Positions 42,708 through 51,525 of a stretch of 64,000 nt of DNA are shown here, one piece after another. Origin of the DNA: Sphingomonas sp. R647 (lineage in GTDB: Bacteria; Pseudomonadota; Alphaproteobacteria; Sphingomonadales; Sphingomonadaceae). The DNA lies in contig NZ_JAIQXT010000007.1 in NCBI RefSeq assembly GCF_020177055.1, positions 62,001 to 126,000 of the forward strand, given 5' to 3'. A program made the position numbers and the translations under genes. Below the pieces are notes generated by a model. The model was not told where the DNA came from and ran no database searches. It worked only from the letters and a program-made list of their open reading frames with translations. Positions within the stretch are counted from its first letter, which is position 1, and the number at the start of each line of letters is the position of its first letter.

Positions 42708-43498
42708 GGTTGTTGCAGAAATCCACCGAGTCGGCCGCGCTGCGCGCCATCTATCCCAGCCTGCGTGACCGCCATGTGCTGGTCACAGGCGGCGCGTCGG
42801 GGATCGGCGAGGGGCTGGTCGAGGCATTCGCGGCGCAGGGCGCGCGGGTCAGCTTCGTCGATGTCCAGACCGAGGCGGGTGAGGCGTTGCGCGCACGCCT
42901 GACCCCGGGCGCGAGCCATGCGCCGCAGTTTTCGCATTGCGACCTGACCGATGTTTCGGCGCTGCAGCAGTGCCTCGCCAATATCCTTTCCGAGCAGGGG
43001 CCGGTCGACATCCTGCTCAACAATGCCGCGAGCGACGACCGCCACGGGATCGAGGAGGTCACGCCCGCCTATTGGGACGATCGGATGGCGGTCAATCTGC
43101 GCCATTTGTTCTTCGCCGCGCAGGCGGTGGTACCGGGGATGAAAGAGGCCGGGCATGGCGTCATCATCAATTTCGGGTCGATCAGCTGGCATCTCGGCCT
43201 GCCCGACCTGACGCTGTACCAGACCGCCAAGGCGGCGATCGAGGGGCTGACCCGCAGCCTTGCGCGTGAACTCGGCCCGCACGGCATTCGCGCCTGCACC
43301 ATCGTTCCCGGCAATGTTCAGACGCCGCGGCAGGAAAAGTGGTACACGCCCGAGGGGGAGGCGGAGATCGTCGCCGCGCAGGCGCTGAACGGTCGCATCC
43401 AGCCCGCCGATATCGCCGCGATGGCGACCTTCCTCGCCTCTGACGATGCCCGGATGTGCACTGCGCATAATTACTGGGTGGATGCGGGATGGCGGTAA
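42704..43498 (+). CDS. xylB: D-xylose 1-dehydrogenase, SDR family, TTG start
   Basis: A short-chain dehydrogenase of about 264 residues oxidising D-xylose to xylonolactone. The coenzyme loop VTGGASGIGEG, NNAASDDR and the catalytic Ser-Tyr-Lys (NFGSISWHLGLP, LTLYQTAKAA) are intact. It is similar in plan to the Caulobacter xylose dehydrogenase. No ATG or GTG precedes the conserved region; TTG codons occur at 42704, 42710 and 42713. The first overlaps the xylA stop as TTGA, and GGGGGA just upstream suits 42710 best. It overlaps xylC by 10 bases. The symbol follows Caulobacter usage, not xylulokinase. Confidence 0.87.
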   Translation: MRLLQKSTESAALRAIYPSLRDRHVLVTGGASGIGEGLVEAFAAQGARVSFVDVQTEAGEALRARLTPGASHAPQFSHCDLTDVSALQQCLANILSEQGPVDILLNNAASDDRHGIEEVTPAYWDDRMAVNLRHLFFAAQAVVPGMKEAGHGVIINFGSISWHLGLPDLTLYQTAKAAIEGLTRSLARELGPHGIRACTIVPGNVQTPRQEKWYTPEGEAEIVAAQALNGRIQPADIAAMATFLASDDARMCTAHNYWVDAGWR

Positions 43499-44367
43499 CC
43501 GAAGCACGGGTCGCCGCGCGTGTCGGCGCCACGCTGGGCGAAGGTCCGGTGTGGGACGCGGCACGCGGCTGCCTGTGGTTCGTGGATATCAAGGGCAAGA
43601 AGCTCCACCGTTTCGACCCGACAACCGCCGCGCTGAGCAGCGCCGATGCGCCCGGCGAGATCGGCTGGGCGCTGCCCGCCGACAATGGCCGGTTGCTGTG
43701 CGGGCTGCAGAGCGGGCTGCACTGGTTCGATCCCGACACACGCGCCTTTACCTTCTGGCGCGTGGTCGAGCCGTCACTCCCCGGCAACCGCCTCAATGAC
43801 GCGTGCACCGACGCGCAGGGTCGCGTGTGGTTCGGGTCGATGGACAATAGCGAATCCGCCGCCACCGGCTGGTTCTACCGGCTCGATGCCGGACAGATCG
43901 ACCGGGTCGGGCCGGGACCGGTGAGCATCACCAACGGCCCGGCAGTGTCCCCGGCGGGCGACCGCATCTACTTCACCGACACGATCGGCCGCCGCATCTG
44001 GGTCGCGCCGCTGCATGACGACGGATCGCTCGGCGGCGCTCAGCCCTATCTGACCTTCACCGGCGATGAGGGCTATCCCGACGGGTCGATCACCGATGCT
44101 GAGGGCAATGTCTGGGTCGGCTTTTACGCCGGCCATGGCGCGCGCCGCTTCGATCCGACGGGACGTGAGATCGAATTTGTGCGCCTGCCGGTGGCCAATG
44201 TCACCAAGCTGGCGTTCGGCGGAGAGGGGCTGACCACGCTCTACGCCACCACTGCTGCCAAGGGGTTGAGCGCCGAGGAACGCGCCGCCCAGCCGCATGC
44301 CGGCGATCTGTTCGCGTTCGACGCGAGCGTCCCCGGCCACAAACTCGCCCGGGCGCACGTCGCGTGA
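43489..44367 (+). CDS. xylC: Xylonolactonase, SMP-30/gluconolactonase family
   Basis: A 292-residue six-bladed propeller lactonase opening D-xylono-lactone to xylonate. Metal ligands of the family are visible: Glu in LGEGPVWD, Asn in NRLNDACTDAQGRVWFG, Asn in SITNGPAVSP and Asp in YPDGSITDAEGNVWVG. It overlaps xylB by 10 bases and the following esterase by 4 bases (GTGA), so it is certainly in the operon. Confidence 0.92.
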   Translation: MAVTEARVAARVGATLGEGPVWDAARGCLWFVDIKGKKLHRFDPTTAALSSADAPGEIGWALPADNGRLLCGLQSGLHWFDPDTRAFTFWRVVEPSLPGNRLNDACTDAQGRVWFGSMDNSESAATGWFYRLDAGQIDRVGPGPVSITNGPAVSPAGDRIYFTDTIGRRIWVAPLHDDGSLGGAQPYLTFTGDEGYPDGSITDAEGNVWVGFYAGHGARRFDPTGREIEFVRLPVANVTKLAFGGEGLTTLYATTAAKGLSAEERAAQPHAGDLFAFDASVPGHKLARAHVA

Positions 44368-46247
44368 GGCGGACGGCAGTGCTGCTCGCCGCCACGGCGC
44401 TTGCTCCCCTGCCCGCCGCCGCGCAGCTCGCCTTCGCCCCCGCCATCGGCGATGAGGGCGTGCTTCAGCGCGACAAGCCGATCGTGGTCGAGGGCGAAGC
44501 CGCTCCCGGCATGTCCCTGACCGTCACGCTCGGCGACACGATCGCGCAGGCCAAGGCCGACAAGGACGGCCATTGGCGCGCAACCTTCCCCGCGATGAAA
44601 GCGGGCGGCCCCTGGCGCCTGCATGCTGCGACCGGCGATGCCGCGATCGAAGCGAAGGGCGTGATGGTCGGCGATGTCTGGCTGTGTTCGGGCCAGTCGA
44701 ACATGGAATTTCCGGTGCGCCGTGCGCTGGATTTCGACAATCAGATGAACAGCGCCGCCGATCCGATGCTGCGGCTGCTGACCGTGCCCAAGGCGACCTC
44801 GACGCGGCCACTGCGCAAATTTAGCGAGCCGGCCAGCTGGCAGGCATCAACGCGCGACACCGCACCTGAATTTTCCGCCGCCTGCTGGTATATGGCGCGC
44901 GAGCTGCGCAAGGCTGAACCGGGCGTCGCGATCGGTCTGATCGACGCGACCTGGGGCGGCACCGCGATCCGCGCCTGGCTCGATCCGGTCGCGACGCGCA
45001 ACATCTATGGTGCGCAGGACGCGGCGCTGCTCGAAACCTATGACCGCGACCCGCTCGCCGCGAACACTGCATTTGCGCCGCGCTGGATCGACTGGTGGCG
45101 GACGCAGGACACGATCGAACCCTGGCGTACGCCCGATGCGGTCCAGTGGTCGCCGGTGCCCGGCGTGGGGCCGTGGGACAGCCTTGGTGAGGCACCACTT
45201 CAGGGGTTTATCGGCTGGGTGTGGTTCCGCCGCACGGTGACGCTGACGCCGGAACAGGCGCGCGGCGGCGCGACGGTGTCGCTGGGTATTATCGACGATG
45301 GCGATCAGGCGTTCGTCAATGGCAAGCCGGTCGGCAACAGCTTCGGCTGGTCCAACCCGCGCGATTACAAAGTGCCGGGCAGCTATTGGAAAGCCGGGGC
45401 CAACGAGGTCGTGGTCGCGGTGTGGAACAGCTATGGCACCGGCGGCTTCATGGGCCCGGCCGAACGCCTGAAGCTCAGCCTATCCGACGGGTCGAGCATC
45501 CCGCTGGGGGACCAGTGGCGCTACTGGATCTCGGCGGCCAAGGGCGCGCCGCCGCGTCCGCCATGGGACAATATTGCGGGCCTCGGCCTGATCGGCAATG
45601 CGATGGTCGCGCCGCTGGGCGGGATCGGGCTGCGCGGTGTGGCCTGGTATCAGGGCGAGAGCGATTCCGGGCAGACCGGCTATGACGTGCGGCTGCGCGG
45701 CCTGATCGACGGCTATCGGCGCCAGTCGGGCGATCCGGCGCTGCCGGTGCTGGTGGTGGGCCTCGCCGATTATGGCGCCCCGGCGAGCGCTCCGGTCGAA
45801 AGCGGCTGGGGCAAGCTGCGCGATGAGCAGCGGCGCGCAGTCGCGGCGACGCCGGGCACGGCGCTGGTTTCCGCGATCGACATCGGTTCGCGCACCGACA
45901 TCCATCCCGGCGACAAGAACGAACTGGGCAAGCGCCTCGCCCGCGCGGCGCTGGGCAAGCCGGGGCCACAGGCGGTGTCGGCGCGGCGCGATGGCGGCGA
46001 TGTGGTCGTGACGTTCAGCGGGATCGAAGGGGCGCTGGTGGGCTGGAGCGGCGCGCCGATCGGGTTCGAGCTGTGTGCGCAGAGCTGCCGCTTTGCTGCG
46101 GCGGTCGTCGAAGGCAGCAGCGTTCGCGTGAAGGGCGATGGCCAGCCGGTGACGCGGGTGCGCTATGCCTGGGCCGATACGCCGGTGGTCAATCTCTACG
46201 ACGCGGCGAACATGACGCCGACGTCGTTCGAGCTGGTGGTGGAGTGA
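44364..46247 (+). CDS. Secreted sialate-O-acetylesterase-like (SGNH) esterase, probable acetylxylan esterase
   Basis: A 627-residue protein with a signal peptide (MRRTAVLLAATALAPLPAAA, GTG start). The SGNH nucleophile Ser is in CSGQSNMEFPV and the Asp/His pair in TDIHPGDKNELG; GVAWYQGESDS is another family block. A galactose-binding-like sandwich is inserted in the middle (WFRRTVTLTPEQ to NEVVVAVWNSYG). In a glucuronoxylan locus the likely task is removing acetyl groups from xylan. It ends the xylXABC operon and converges on xylD across a palindromic repeat. Confidence 0.85.
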   Translation: MRRTAVLLAATALAPLPAAAQLAFAPAIGDEGVLQRDKPIVVEGEAAPGMSLTVTLGDTIAQAKADKDGHWRATFPAMKAGGPWRLHAATGDAAIEAKGVMVGDVWLCSGQSNMEFPVRRALDFDNQMNSAADPMLRLLTVPKATSTRPLRKFSEPASWQASTRDTAPEFSAACWYMARELRKAEPGVAIGLIDATWGGTAIRAWLDPVATRNIYGAQDAALLETYDRDPLAANTAFAPRWIDWWRTQDTIEPWRTPDAVQWSPVPGVGPWDSLGEAPLQGFIGWVWFRRTVTLTPEQARGGATVSLGIIDDGDQAFVNGKPVGNSFGWSNPRDYKVPGSYWKAGANEVVVAVWNSYGTGGFMGPAERLKLSLSDGSSIPLGDQWRYWISAAKGAPPRPPWDNIAGLGLIGNAMVAPLGGIGLRGVAWYQGESDSGQTGYDVRLRGLIDGYRRQSGDPALPVLVVGLADYGAPASAPVESGWGKLRDEQRRAVAATPGTALVSAIDIGSRTDIHPGDKNELGKRLARAALGKPGPQAVSARRDGGDVVVTFSGIEGALVGWSGAPIGFELCAQSCRFAAAVVEGSSVRVKGDGQPVTRVRYAWADTPVVNLYDAANMTPTSFELVVE

Positions 46248-46304
46248 GGGGCTGATCTGTTTCCTCCATCGAGGATCAAGTCAGCGCCTGCCCGCTTTCT
46301 CCAA

Positions 46305-46397
46305 CCGTCACCCTGAACTTGTTTCAGGGTCCACTCTTCCGCACGCGACTGAGTCGGTGGCGGCACGGTGGATGCTGAAACAAGTTCAGCATGACGG
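46305..46397. repeat. Intergenic inverted repeat
   Basis: CCGTCA-CCTGAACTTGTTTCAG-GGTCCA at the left (46305-46332) has its inverted counterpart TGGATGCTGAAAC-AAGTTCAGCATGACGG at the right (46369-46397). It fills most of the 173-base gap between the convergent esterase and xylD. I see nothing else in the gap. Confidence 0.7.
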
Positions 46398-46420
46398 AAT
46401 TTGAAGAATGTCCCTCACAC

Positions 46421-48199
46421 TCAATGATTATGGCGCGGCAGCGTCTTCGACGTCTGGCGATACTCCAGCGCGAATTCCAGCACCGCGCCCTCGGCCAGCT
46501 GCCCGGTCTTTTCGCGCGCCAGCTGTTCCCACGGCGTGTTGCTCGCCGGAACCTCCGGCAGTCCGTCGCCTTTGCGCCGTTCGATCTCCTCAGCCTCGAC
46601 CAGCATGTCGCAGCGGCGGGTGTTGAGGTCGATGCGGATCGTGTCCCCCGTGCGCAGCCACGCCAGCCCACCGCCCGCCGCGCTTTCGGGCGAGGCGTTG
46701 AGGATCGAGGGGCTATCCGACGTGCCGGACTGACGGCCATCGCCGAGCGTCGGCAGCCAGTTCACGCCGGCGCGGATCAGCGCGTCGGGCGGCTGCATGT
46801 TGACGACTTCCGCAGAACCCGGCCAGCCGAGCACGCCCGCCGAGCGCATCACGAGGATGCAGTCGGCGTCGATGTTCAGATCGGGATCGTTGATGCGGTG
46901 GTGATAGTCGTCCGAGCCGTCGAACACGATCGCCCGCGCCTCGAACACATTCTCCGCATCCGGTCGCGACAGATAGCGGCGGCGGAATTCGGGGGAGATG
47001 ACCGAGGTCTTCATGATCGCGAAGTCGAACAGATTGCCGCTCAGCACCAGGAAACCGGCATTCTCCTGAAGCGGATCGGCGAACGGGCGGATCACCTCGC
47101 GGTCGTTGCTTTCGGTGCCGGCAAGATTCTCCGCGATCGTCCGTCCGGTGACGGTCAGGCAGTCGCCGTGCAGCTTCCCCGCCTGCAGCAATTCCCACAT
47201 CGCCGCGGGCACGCCGCCCGCGCGGTGGAAGCGCTCGCCGAGATACTTGCCCGCCGGCTGCATGTTGACCAGCAGCGGGAGGTGGTAGCCGTGATCGTAC
47301 CAGACCTCCGGCTCCAGCTCGAGGCCGGCGTGGCGTGCCATCGCGACGATGTGCGGCTGGGCGTTGGACGATCCGCCGCACACGGTGACGGTGGCGATGG
47401 CGTTGAGGAACGCTTCGCGCGTCAGGATCTGCGACGGGCGCAGGTCGGCGCGCACCATTTCGACGATGCGCTGGCCGGTGCGGTAAGCGATCTGCCCGCG
47501 CTCACGATAGGGCGCCGGGATCGCCGCGCAGCCGGTGAGCGACAGGCCGAGCGCTTCGGCGACCGCATTCATCGTCGATGCCGTGCCCATGGAATTGCAA
47601 TGCCCGGCCGAAGGCGCGCTGCTGGTCGCGCGGCGCAGGAATTCCGCCTCGTCGATCTCGCCCGCAGCGAGCGCGCGGCGGCTGCGCCAGATCACGGTTC
47701 CGGAGCCGACCAGCTCGCCTTCATGCCAGCCATCAAGCATCGGCCCGCCGGACAGGACGATCGCGGGGATGTCGACCGTGGTTGCCGCCATCACCTGACT
47801 CGGCGTGGTCTTGTCGCAGCCGGTGGTCAGCACCACGCCATCGATCGGATAGCCGTTGAGCAGTTCGACCAGGCCAAGATAAGCGAGGTTGCGGTCGAGC
47901 GCCGCGGTCGGGCGGCGGCAATTTTCGAAGATGGGATGGACCGGAAATTCGATCGGGATGCCACCCGCATCGCGGATGCCGTCGCGCACGCGCTTGGCGA
48001 GGTCGAGATGGATGCGGTTGCACGGGCTTAGGTCGCTGCCCGATTGCGCGATGCCGATGATCGGCTTGCCCGACTGAAGCTCCTCGGGCGTCACGCCATA
48101 GTTCATGAACCGCTCGAGATAGAGCGCGGTCATGTCCCAGCGTTCGGGGTTGTCGAACCAGTCGCGCGACCGCAGCCGCACGGGTGTATCGTCAGGCAT
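46421..48199 (-). CDS. xylD: D-xylonate dehydratase (IlvD/Edd family)
   Basis: A 592-residue iron-sulfur dehydratase making 2-keto-3-deoxy-xylonate. Family blocks are GIAQSGSDLSPCNRIH, GVVLTTGCDKTTPSQVM (cluster Cys, substrate Lys region), GHCNSMGTASTMNA and CGGSSNAQPHI, with a C-terminal SDSPSILN and GRQSGTSD. It lies on the strand opposite xylXABC, its start overlapping the LacI gene by 8 bases, so it is co-transcribed with GH67 and the repressor. GGAG lies 6 bases before the ATG. It completes the five-gene Weimberg route. Confidence 0.92.
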   Translation of the reverse strand: MPDDTPVRLRSRDWFDNPERWDMTALYLERFMNYGVTPEELQSGKPIIGIAQSGSDLSPCNRIHLDLAKRVRDGIRDAGGIPIEFPVHPIFENCRRPTAALDRNLAYLGLVELLNGYPIDGVVLTTGCDKTTPSQVMAATTVDIPAIVLSGGPMLDGWHEGELVGSGTVIWRSRRALAAGEIDEAEFLRRATSSAPSAGHCNSMGTASTMNAVAEALGLSLTGCAAIPAPYRERGQIAYRTGQRIVEMVRADLRPSQILTREAFLNAIATVTVCGGSSNAQPHIVAMARHAGLELEPEVWYDHGYHLPLLVNMQPAGKYLGERFHRAGGVPAAMWELLQAGKLHGDCLTVTGRTIAENLAGTESNDREVIRPFADPLQENAGFLVLSGNLFDFAIMKTSVISPEFRRRYLSRPDAENVFEARAIVFDGSDDYHHRINDPDLNIDADCILVMRSAGVLGWPGSAEVVNMQPPDALIRAGVNWLPTLGDGRQSGTSDSPSILNASPESAAGGGLAWLRTGDTIRIDLNTRRCDMLVEAEEIERRKGDGLPEVPASNTPWEQLAREKTGQLAEGAVLEFALEYRQTSKTLPRHNH

Positions 48200-49301
48200 C
48201 AGGGCTCCGTTTGGGCGAGGCGCGGCGGGCCAGCGTCGGCGCAGAATCCGAATCGCGGCGGACCAGAGTGTAGGGCAAGGTTTTCTGCTCGACCTCGAGC
48301 GGCTCGCCGTTGCGGCGTGCCTTGAGGATGCGCACCGCCGCCGACACCGCCCAGGCGGTCATGCCGCGGATCGGCTGGCGGACCGTGGTCAGTTCGGGCC
48401 AGATCGTGCTCGCCATCGCGGTATCGTCGAAGCCGCAGACGGTGATGTCGTTGGGCACGTCGAGATGCAGCCGGTGCGCGACTGCGACGGTTGCTGCGGC
48501 CATGTCGTCGTTCGACGCGAAAATCGCGGTCGGGCGCGGATCGACCGAGATCAGCCGCTCCGAAGCCTGCATCCCCGAGCGATAGGTGAAGCGCCCCTGC
48601 GCGATCAGCTCTTCGCGCACCGGGATGCCGGCGGCTTCGAGCGCGGCCTTGTAGCCATTGAGGCGACGGCCGCTCGACACCTGTTCGGGGTTGCCGATGA
48701 TGAAGCCAATGCGGTTGTGGCCAAGGTCGATGATGTGCCGCGTCATGTCATAGGCGGCCTGGAAATCGTCGATCAGGACGGCGGCGTGTGACCCGCTCGC
48801 CTTGCCCGGCCCGACCGCGATCGCGACGGCCCCGGCGTCGGTGATCAGGTCGAGCACGCTCTGATCGTCGCACAAGGGCGGGGGCAGGATGAAGCCCTTG
48901 ATCCCGCCGTCGATCAGGTGATGGACCAGAGACTTGGCCTCCGCGACATTCTCGCAATTCTGGACGACGAGGTGGATGTCGGCGCGGCTCGCCTCCTCCA
49001 GCGCGCCCATCAGGAATTCGCTGAGGTAGGACGCAGACGGGTTGTCGAACATCAGCGCGATGCGCAGCTGCTCGCCCCCGGCCAGGCTGCGCGCGGCGCG
49101 ATTGGGCGCGAAATTGAGCTTGGCGATCGCCGCCAGCACCTGCTCGCGTGTGTTCTCGCGGACATTGCCCTCGCCGTTGATCACCCGACTAACCGTCATC
49201 GGCGAACACTGCGCCTCCGTCGCGACATCGGCGATGGTGGGAGCGCCACCACGGCGGCGGGAAGAACGGGGCTTGGCAGATGCAGGTAGAGCCATGGTCA
49301 T
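48192..49301 (-). CDS. LacI-family repressor of the xylan/xylose locus
   Basis: A 369-residue regulator. The helix-turn-helix is PTIADVATEAQCSPMTVSRVINGEGNV after a basic N-terminus, followed by the hinge helix NRAARSLAGG and a periplasmic-binding-like effector domain. LacI proteins bind short palindromes with a central CG; four TAGCGCTA-core sites lie in this window. It is the middle gene of GH67-lacI-xylD, 61 bases after GH67, so it probably represses its own operon. The effector could be xylose, xylonate or an oligosaccharide. The start may be 49301 or 49295. Confidence 0.9.
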   Translation of the reverse strand: MTMALPASAKPRSSRRRGGAPTIADVATEAQCSPMTVSRVINGEGNVRENTREQVLAAIAKLNFAPNRAARSLAGGEQLRIALMFDNPSASYLSEFLMGALEEASRADIHLVVQNCENVAEAKSLVHHLIDGGIKGFILPPPLCDDQSVLDLITDAGAVAIAVGPGKASGSHAAVLIDDFQAAYDMTRHIIDLGHNRIGFIIGNPEQVSSGRRLNGYKAALEAAGIPVREELIAQGRFTYRSGMQASERLISVDPRPTAIFASNDDMAAATVAVAHRLHLDVPNDITVCGFDDTAMASTIWPELTTVRQPIRGMTAWAVSAAVRILKARRNGEPLEVEQKTLPYTLVRRDSDSAPTLARRASPKRSPDA

Positions 49302-49362
49302 CGCCCATACGCCCCGTTCGCCCGTGGCAGCAAGCGCAGCGTGACCCGAAGTGGGAGCGCAA

Positions 49363-51399
49363 TCATTCGCCCGGCGCCTCAGGGAAGCGCTGCGCCTGAT
49401 ACCAGCTCAGCGGATGCCGGGGCGCGGCATGGCCGGCGGGGAGCGCACGACCGGAGACGGCGGACCAATAGGCAAGGCTCGCGTCGCGCCACCATTGCGC
49501 TTCGTCCGCCTGAACCCGCAGGAAATCGGCGACCGCGCGATGGCGCTGCGTGTCGACATGCGGCGCGAGCGTCGCCCAGGTCGCGCCCATCCGTGCCACC
49601 GCCGCGACGCCACGGTCGTAACGGCGGGGCAGTTCCTCCCACAGGGTGTTCCCGTTCTTCAGCCGGTGGTCCCATGACACATGCCGGAACCACAGCAGCA
49701 GTTCCTCGTCCGCCAGCAGGCGCTTCGCGACATCGGGCGCATATTGGGCGAGTGCATTGCTGCCCGTCGGCGTGCGGTCAAACCCGATGCCGGCGCGATC
49801 GGCGCGGTGGTAATAGACCGGGTTCCACTCCGGCCGGGCGAGGTCGGACACCCATGGCGCGGGGCCGTAGTGATGGCCGGTGCCCATGACATGGGCGAGG
49901 CCGAGCGGGGTCATGTAATCGACCACCGCCGCACGGCTGGACATCATCATCGGCACGACTGCGTTCAGGAAAGCGGTATCACGGCTGAACGTCTGCGCCG
50001 CCCATTCGCGCGCGATCTGGTCGCTCGGCAGCTTTGGGTTCCACGCCAGTCGACCGAACGCGTACCAGTTGGCCTGATCGAAATGCGATCCGGTCCAGTT
50101 TCGGTCGCTGCCGGTGTTGGCGACCCCAGCGATGACCGTGACCGTCTCCGCTACGCTGCCGCCGCGCCCGGTATCGGCGCCGAGCGCTTCCTCGAACAGC
50201 GGGCCGAGAAAGGCGAGGTGCGAGGCGAAGCCGAGATATTCCTTGGTGATCTGCAGCTCCATCGCCAGCTGCGTTCTCGGCATCGCGCCGAACAGCGGGT
50301 GGAACGGTTCGCGTGGCTGGAAGTCGATCGGGCCGTTTTTGACCTGCACCACCACATTCTTCGCGAATTTGCCGTCGAGCGGCTGGAATTCGGTGAATGC
50401 CTGCTTCGCGCGGTCTTCCTTGTTCTCGGCGGCGTAGACGAAGGCGCGCCAGATCACGGTGCCGCGCTCGCCGATCGCTTCGGCCAGCATGTTCGCGCCA
50501 TCGGCATGGCTGCGGCCATAATCCTGCGGGCCGGGCTGACCTTCGGAGTTTGCCTTGACCAGAAAGCCGCCGAAATCGGGGATCGCGGTGTAGATCTCAT
50601 CCGCCTTCGCCTTCCACCATGCGCGCACGGCGGGGTCAAGCGGGTCGGCGGTCTTGAGGCCGCCAATATCGCGCGGCGCGGAGAAGCGGGCTGAGACGTA
50701 CACGCGGATGCCCCAGGGGCGGAAGGTGTCGGCCAGCGCCTTGACCTTGGCGATGTAGCGCGGCTCCAGCATCATCGCGCGGGCGTTGACGTTGTTGATG
50801 ACGACGCCGTTGATGCCGATCGAGGCATTGGCGCGCGCATAGTCGGTCATCCGCGCGTCGACATAACCGGGCAGATGCCACCAGTCGAAGATCGACCGCC
50901 CGGCATAGCCGCGCTCGACATGCCCGTCGGGATTGTCCCAATGGTTGAGCATCCGCAGCGTGTAGGCCGGCGCCTCGTCGAGGCGGATCGCGCCGATCGC
51001 CTTGCCCTGCCCCAGTTCGCGCAGCAGGGCGAAGGCGCCGTAAAGCAGCCCGGTATCGCTCGCGGCGATGATCGCCACGCCGCGCTCGGCCGGTGCGATC
51101 CGGAACGCGCCGTCGCGCATCGCGGGATCGGTGACGCGGCGGAGCAGGATCGGTGTCCCGCCACCCGCCGCGCCGTGCGGATATAGTTCGGAAAGCGCCC
51201 GTGTGAGCTCGTCGCGTGCGAGCAACGCGGTCGGCGAGTCGCTGCCGGACAGGGTGACTGAGCCCGGTGTTTGCTGCGCAGCATCGGCGACCGGCGCATG
51301 GCGCAGCCACAGGCGATATCCGTCCTCCGCGCGCGCCGCACCGCCTGTGGCGAACGACACCGCAAGCAGCAGCAGCGCACAGAGCCGCGCAGTCACCAT
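49363..51399 (-). CDS. GH67 alpha-glucuronidase
   Basis: A 678-residue enzyme with a signal peptide ending GGAARA. It removes (4-O-methyl)glucuronic acid from the non-reducing end of xylo-oligosaccharides. Family signatures are LRMLNHWDNPDGHVERGYAG, GFLVKANSEGQPGPQDYGR (catalytic Glu), KNGPIDFQPREPF (catalytic Asp) and LQITKEYLG (catalytic Glu). AAAGGGG 6 bases before ATG 51399 supports this start over an in-frame GTG at 51417. It is first in GH67-lacI-xylD and divergent from the GH3 operon across an operator. Confidence 0.94.
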   Translation of the reverse strand: MVTARLCALLLLAVSFATGGAARAEDGYRLWLRHAPVADAAQQTPGSVTLSGSDSPTALLARDELTRALSELYPHGAAGGGTPILLRRVTDPAMRDGAFRIAPAERGVAIIAASDTGLLYGAFALLRELGQGKAIGAIRLDEAPAYTLRMLNHWDNPDGHVERGYAGRSIFDWWHLPGYVDARMTDYARANASIGINGVVINNVNARAMMLEPRYIAKVKALADTFRPWGIRVYVSARFSAPRDIGGLKTADPLDPAVRAWWKAKADEIYTAIPDFGGFLVKANSEGQPGPQDYGRSHADGANMLAEAIGERGTVIWRAFVYAAENKEDRAKQAFTEFQPLDGKFAKNVVVQVKNGPIDFQPREPFHPLFGAMPRTQLAMELQITKEYLGFASHLAFLGPLFEEALGADTGRGGSVAETVTVIAGVANTGSDRNWTGSHFDQANWYAFGRLAWNPKLPSDQIAREWAAQTFSRDTAFLNAVVPMMMSSRAAVVDYMTPLGLAHVMGTGHHYGPAPWVSDLARPEWNPVYYHRADRAGIGFDRTPTGSNALAQYAPDVAKRLLADEELLLWFRHVSWDHRLKNGNTLWEELPRRYDRGVAAVARMGATWATLAPHVDTQRHRAVADFLRVQADEAQWWRDASLAYWSAVSGRALPAGHAAPRHPLSWYQAQRFPEAPGE

Positions 51400-51473
51400 C
51401 CTCACCCCTTTCGTCACGCGCCGGTCCGATTCCTGGCCGGTCGCGGGTTGACAAGCTGAACCGCCTCATATCA

Positions 51474-51487
51474 TGTTAGCGCTAACA
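51474..51487 (+). promoter_or_regulatory. LacI-family operator in the GH67/GH3 divergent region
   Basis: TGTTAGCGCTAACA is a perfect 14-bp palindrome and the best of the four sites. TTGACA occurs at 51448-51453 on the plus strand, with TATCAT at 51469-51474 at shorter than ideal spacing. It can control GH67-lacI-xylD and GH3-GH3-GH10 together. Confidence 0.85.
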
Positions 51488-51525
51488 ATAAAGACCGTTT
51501 TACGGTCCGATTCAGGAGAGTGAAG

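Noticed and set aside
42704..42760. xylB as a frameshifted pseudogene because it lacks ATG
   Set aside because: The whole SDR domain is intact from the coenzyme loop on, and TTG starts with a TTGA overlap explain the lack of ATG.
46391..48031. A 546-codon plus-strand open frame
   Set aside because: It is antisense to the xylonate dehydratase and has no recognisable domain.
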